From an uncultured Clostridia bacterium (GTDB taxonomy: Bacteria > Bacillota > Clostridia > Christensenellales > Aristaeellaceae), in the NCBI GenBank assembly GCA_945928315.1, contig CAMENN010000020.1:1-33356 (forward strand): a stretch of DNA of 33,356 nt. The letters run 5' to 3'. The translations under genes were made by a program, and so were the position numbers. Shown here one piece after another: positions 31,412 through 33,356 of this stretch; position 1 is the first letter of the stretch, and the number at the start of each line of letters is the position of its first letter. The notes beneath the pieces are model-generated. The model was given only the letters and a program-made list of their open reading frames with translations, searched no databases and had not been told where the DNA came from.

Positions 31412-32512
31412 TTATTTGACGATAACATTCGGAGCAGCGATCTCCGGCAGGGCATCGACCGGCACAAGCACATGCTTCGTCCCCTTCGTATCCAGATACC
31501 CCGCCTCCGATTCCGCAAAGATCGCGCCGTCCTCAGCCGCGCGCCGCAGCGTAAAGCTGTAATCCGGGCGGCAGGAAAAGTCCCTCGCCGTCGCGGAGAG
31601 CAGCGTCCCCTCCGGGCTGATGCGCAGATGCACGACGTCATACACGCCCTTCGACTTCGACACGCCGCGCGCGTCCACGGTGACCGCCCTGCCGTCCCAG
31701 CCGAGGATCGCGCTGCTCATGATCAGCCCGTCCAGCGCAACGGTCTTCTCCCAGCGCGGCGTGCCGGTCGCGTCGATGGCGACCATCCTTCCCGTCCTGT
31801 AATCGCCGTCGTCCGCCTTCATGAAGTACGCGCCGCCCGTTCCGTCGCCGGTCAGCGCTGCATAGGTGTTGTTGAGGCCGACCGGCAGGAACGAGCGCCA
31901 TCTCTCGCGCCCGTCTCCGCCGACGGACACGATAAACACGCCGTTTACGCCCTGCCGCTTATCCTCCGCGAAGACCGCGGCGAGGAAGCCGTCCCCGTCC
32001 GCGACGATGCCGCGCAGATAGCCGGACACGTCCTCATCGTCGTCTACGCGCACCCTTCCAAATTCCCGGCCGTGCAGGTCGAGAAGATGCAGCGTGCCGT
32101 CATGATAGCCCGCGACGGCCTCGCCCGCACAGCGCAGGGATTTGAGCTGCTGATCGAGCGCAACCGGCTCGGTGAAGGAGCCGTCCGGCTTCCACAGCAG
32201 AAGCTGGCGCTCCGTTCCGTTTTCGACGACTGCCTCCGTGCGGAAGAAGCCGATGGTGCCGCCGGGTGTGGCAAACGGGCTGAGCACATCGCCGTCCGCC
32301 GCACGCTGTCCGGCACGGGTGATGCCCTCGGGCGTATGCAGCGCGACGCGGAAAGCCGTTTCGCCGCGGGCAACCTCCACCCACGCGTTCCGGCTGACGG
32401 GGCAGACCGCACTGCCGTCGCTCAGCGCATAGGGCGACAGGTCGAACGCCAGCGCACAGCCGCACAGCAGCGCGAAGCAGAGGGTGAGCAGGGCGGTGAT
32501 TCGGGTTTTCAT
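31412..32512 (-). CDS. Secreted protein, probable beta-propeller, unknown function
   Basis: Exported protein of 366 residues. The signal peptide MKTRITALLTLCFALLCGC is followed by ALA-FD. Cleavage at ALA is likely; the cysteine in LCGC could instead be a weak lipobox. The mature part consists of repeated strands with Gly/Asp turns (LLLWKPDGSFTEPVALDQQ, LHLLDLHGREFGRVRVDDDED, MVAIDATGTPRWEKTVALDGL, AVTVDARGVSKSKGVYDVVHL), a pattern seen in PQQ-like or similar propellers. I cannot assign a family. The ATG has AGGAGGAGT upstream. It is followed 97 bases later by the RlmI-like gene. Confidence 0.82.
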   Translation of the reverse strand: MKTRITALLTLCFALLCGCALAFDLSPYALSDGSAVCPVSRNAWVEVARGETAFRVALHTPEGITRAGQRAADGDVLSPFATPGGTIGFFRTEAVVENGTERQLLLWKPDGSFTEPVALDQQLKSLRCAGEAVAGYHDGTLHLLDLHGREFGRVRVDDDEDVSGYLRGIVADGDGFLAAVFAEDKRQGVNGVFIVSVGGDGRERWRSFLPVGLNNTYAALTGDGTGGAYFMKADDGDYRTGRMVAIDATGTPRWEKTVALDGLIMSSAILGWDGRAVTVDARGVSKSKGVYDVVHLRISPEGTLLSATARDFSCRPDYSFTLRRAAEDGAIFAESEAGYLDTKGTKHVLVPVDALPEIAAPNVIVK

Positions 32513-32530
32513 GGCGGACTCCTCCTGTTT

Positions 32531-32812
32531 CTCTTCTCAGATAAAACGAGCTATAAGCGCGAAGCGAAGAAGGGGTCCGGGGACCCGGGAAACTCGCATA
32601 GTCGCGCCGTAAACGGCACTCCTTGCGATTTCCGACGCTCCGCCTGCCTGTTTCCCGCACCGCGGGCGGCAGGCTCCGGTCCCAGGCGGGGTTTTAGGGG
32701 CGAGGCCCCTAACGTTCCCATATCGCGAAGCGATCAAAGAAAAAGCAGTCAGGGAGCGAAGCGTTACCTGACGGTTGGAGATCGAACAGCCCGGTTTTAT
32801 TGAGAGCAGTCT
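32531..32812 (+). repeat. Hairpin-rich intergenic repeat, copy 8, with a nested hairpin module
   Basis: Ends match copy 7: CTCTTCTCAGATAAAACGAGC on the left, and GCCCGGTTTTATTGAGAGCAG on the right forms the imperfect inverted partner. The loop of the first internal hairpin (CCGGGGACC with GGTCCCAGG) is expanded by about 90 bases holding a covarying hairpin module (32588-32633) and the large CCGCCTGCC/GGCAGG hairpin also seen at 3772-3815. The second internal hairpin is TTAGGGGC/GCCCCTAA before AACGTTCCC. Nothing else is coded in 32513-33118. Confidence 0.88.
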
Positions 32813-32884
32813 GATTTCATGTTCTTTATATACAGGACGAGAGAGAACGGGGAAATGTTTCACGGTTTTGGAAAAATATGGAAA

Positions 32885-32912
32885 GCCGCTCCCCGGTTAG
32901 CCGGAGAGCGGC
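32885..32912 (-). terminator. Terminator downstream of the RNase J gene
   Basis: GCCGCTC (32885-32891) pairs with GAGCGGC (32906-32912), with inner CCGG/CCGG. On the minus strand it is followed by TTTCCATATTTTTCC. It lies about 200 bases past the RNase J stop, beyond repeat copy 9. Confidence 0.7.
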
Positions 32913-32992
32913 CTTGATTGTTACTTTGCACTTTCGCCGCCGTAGACCGCCTTCGGCGACAACGGCAAATCGGGAGTTTGGAATATACGGTA

Positions 32993-33114
32993 AACATGAA
33001 ACCGAGGAGACGTTGGGGCTTTGCCCCAAACCCCACAAGGAGCTTCGCCCCTTGAACCCACCAGGGACATTGCCCCTGGGCCCTTCTTCGCTTCGCGCGG
33101 TTTTAAGCAGGCTT
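32993..33114 (-). repeat. Hairpin-rich intergenic repeat, copy 9 (partial)
   Basis: On the minus strand: GCTTAAAACCGCGCGAAGCGAAGAAGGG, hairpin CCAGGG/CCCTGG, an extra hairpin CAAGG/CCTTG around GGGCGAAGCT, then TTGGGGC/GCCCCAA followed by AACGTCTCC. It begins about 5 bases after the RNase J stop codon and lacks the right-hand modules. Confidence 0.8.
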
Positions 33115-33118
33115 TCCC

Positions 33119-33356
33119 TTAATCCACCTCGATGAGGTTGATCATCACGACCGGGCGGCGCTTGGTGCGCTCATAGAGAAAGGAGCGCAGCTGGCCCTGA
33201 AGCTGTCCGCTGGCGACGGCCTCGCTCAGCTTCTTGCCGGAGGCCACCGTGCGCGAGACCGCGTTCGCCACGTTCTGGCGGCACGCCGCCTCGATCTTCG
33301 CGTGCTCGCTGTCGTAGAGGAAGCCCATCGCGCTGACGACCGGCTGGGCCATCATC
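33119..33356 (-). CDS. rnj: Ribonuclease J, C-terminal fragment (runs off the window)
   Basis: The last 78-79 residues of a longer protein whose start lies beyond the right edge. The region GFLYDSEHAKIEAACRQNVANAVSRTV and the ending LRSFLYERTKRRPVVMINLIEV resemble the C-terminal domain of RNase J, which ends with a helix, then FLYxKTKRxPxxxPxxxEV. RNase J is a metallo-beta-lactamase/beta-CASP exo- and endonuclease that turns over mRNA in Bacillota. Its active site is not in view, so the assignment rests on this domain. Confidence 0.75.
   Translation of the reverse strand, partial: MMAQPVVSAMGFLYDSEHAKIEAACRQNVANAVSRTVASGKKLSEAVASGQLQGQLRSFLYERTKRRPVVMINLIEVD

Overview
The window is 33.4 kb of GC-rich DNA from what looks like a monoderm, high-GC member of the Bacillota (class Clostridia, probably an anaerobic gut lineage). 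The evidence is gene content: the c-di-AMP pair CdaA/CdaR, RNase J, a YycJ-type metallo-beta-lactamase protein, a YheO-type PAS/HTH regulator, a DUF378 protein, a WG-repeat exoprotein and a small alarmone synthetase. Ribosome binding sites are strong AGGAGG types and several starts are GTG or TTG. I cannot name the genus. I saw no tRNA, rRNA, CRISPR array, phage gene or transposase gene.

Layout. 1-533: terminators and intergenic repeats. 534-2489 (-): a cytoplasmic GH13 alpha-glucan hydrolase, divergent from a membrane-anchored protein (2722-3318, +). 3319-3948: a hairpin-rich repeat and a 373-bp element with inverted ends. 3949-4602 (-): YheO-type regulator. 4652-9163 (-): three paralogous GT-C glycosyltransferase-like membrane proteins. 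9486-10037 (+): a small (p)ppGpp synthetase lacking its usual C-terminal end. 10116-18257 (-): an oligopeptide ABC transporter operon led by a 71-aa HTH regulator (HTH, oppA, oppB, oppC, oppD, oppF, small membrane protein). 18431-22799 (-): a 2,3-diketogulonate reductase-like enzyme, a TVP38/DedA-type protein, a PIG-V-like mannosyltransferase and a coiled-coil membrane protein. 23102-25289 (-): cdaR and cdaA. 25446-26818 (-): DUF378, an 88-aa protein and yycJ. 26922-28138 (+): a small conserved-looking protein translationally coupled to gluQRS. 28396-32512 (-): WG-repeat exoprotein, an RlmI-like methyltransferase and a secreted protein. 33119-33356 (-): the C-terminal end of RNase J, running off the right edge.

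The most unusual protein-level feature is the peptide transporter. OppC carries seven RCC1-like repeats, enough for a complete seven-bladed beta-propeller, inserted in its extracellular loop between TM1 and TM2. OppF carries about 180 extra, mostly coiled-coil residues between Walker A and the Q-loop. OppA has a cleavable signal peptide but no lipoprotein cysteine, so it should be released. One model is that the propeller captures the free binding protein. A TTGACA-N17-TATGAT promoter and a TTAACCGGA inverted repeat precede the HTH gene, suggesting autoregulation.

The most unusual DNA-level feature is a family of about nine intergenic repeats. Each full copy is an outer inverted repeat enclosing several small hairpins. 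Stem sequences differ between copies but stay complementary (compensatory change), whereas linkers and GCGAAGC mini-hairpins are conserved. A second hairpin module, also covarying, occurs twice in the 3539-3911 element and once inside a hairpin loop of the repeat at 32531-32812. These repeats lie just after stop codons or between genes, and one coincides with the truncated end of the alarmone synthetase gene.
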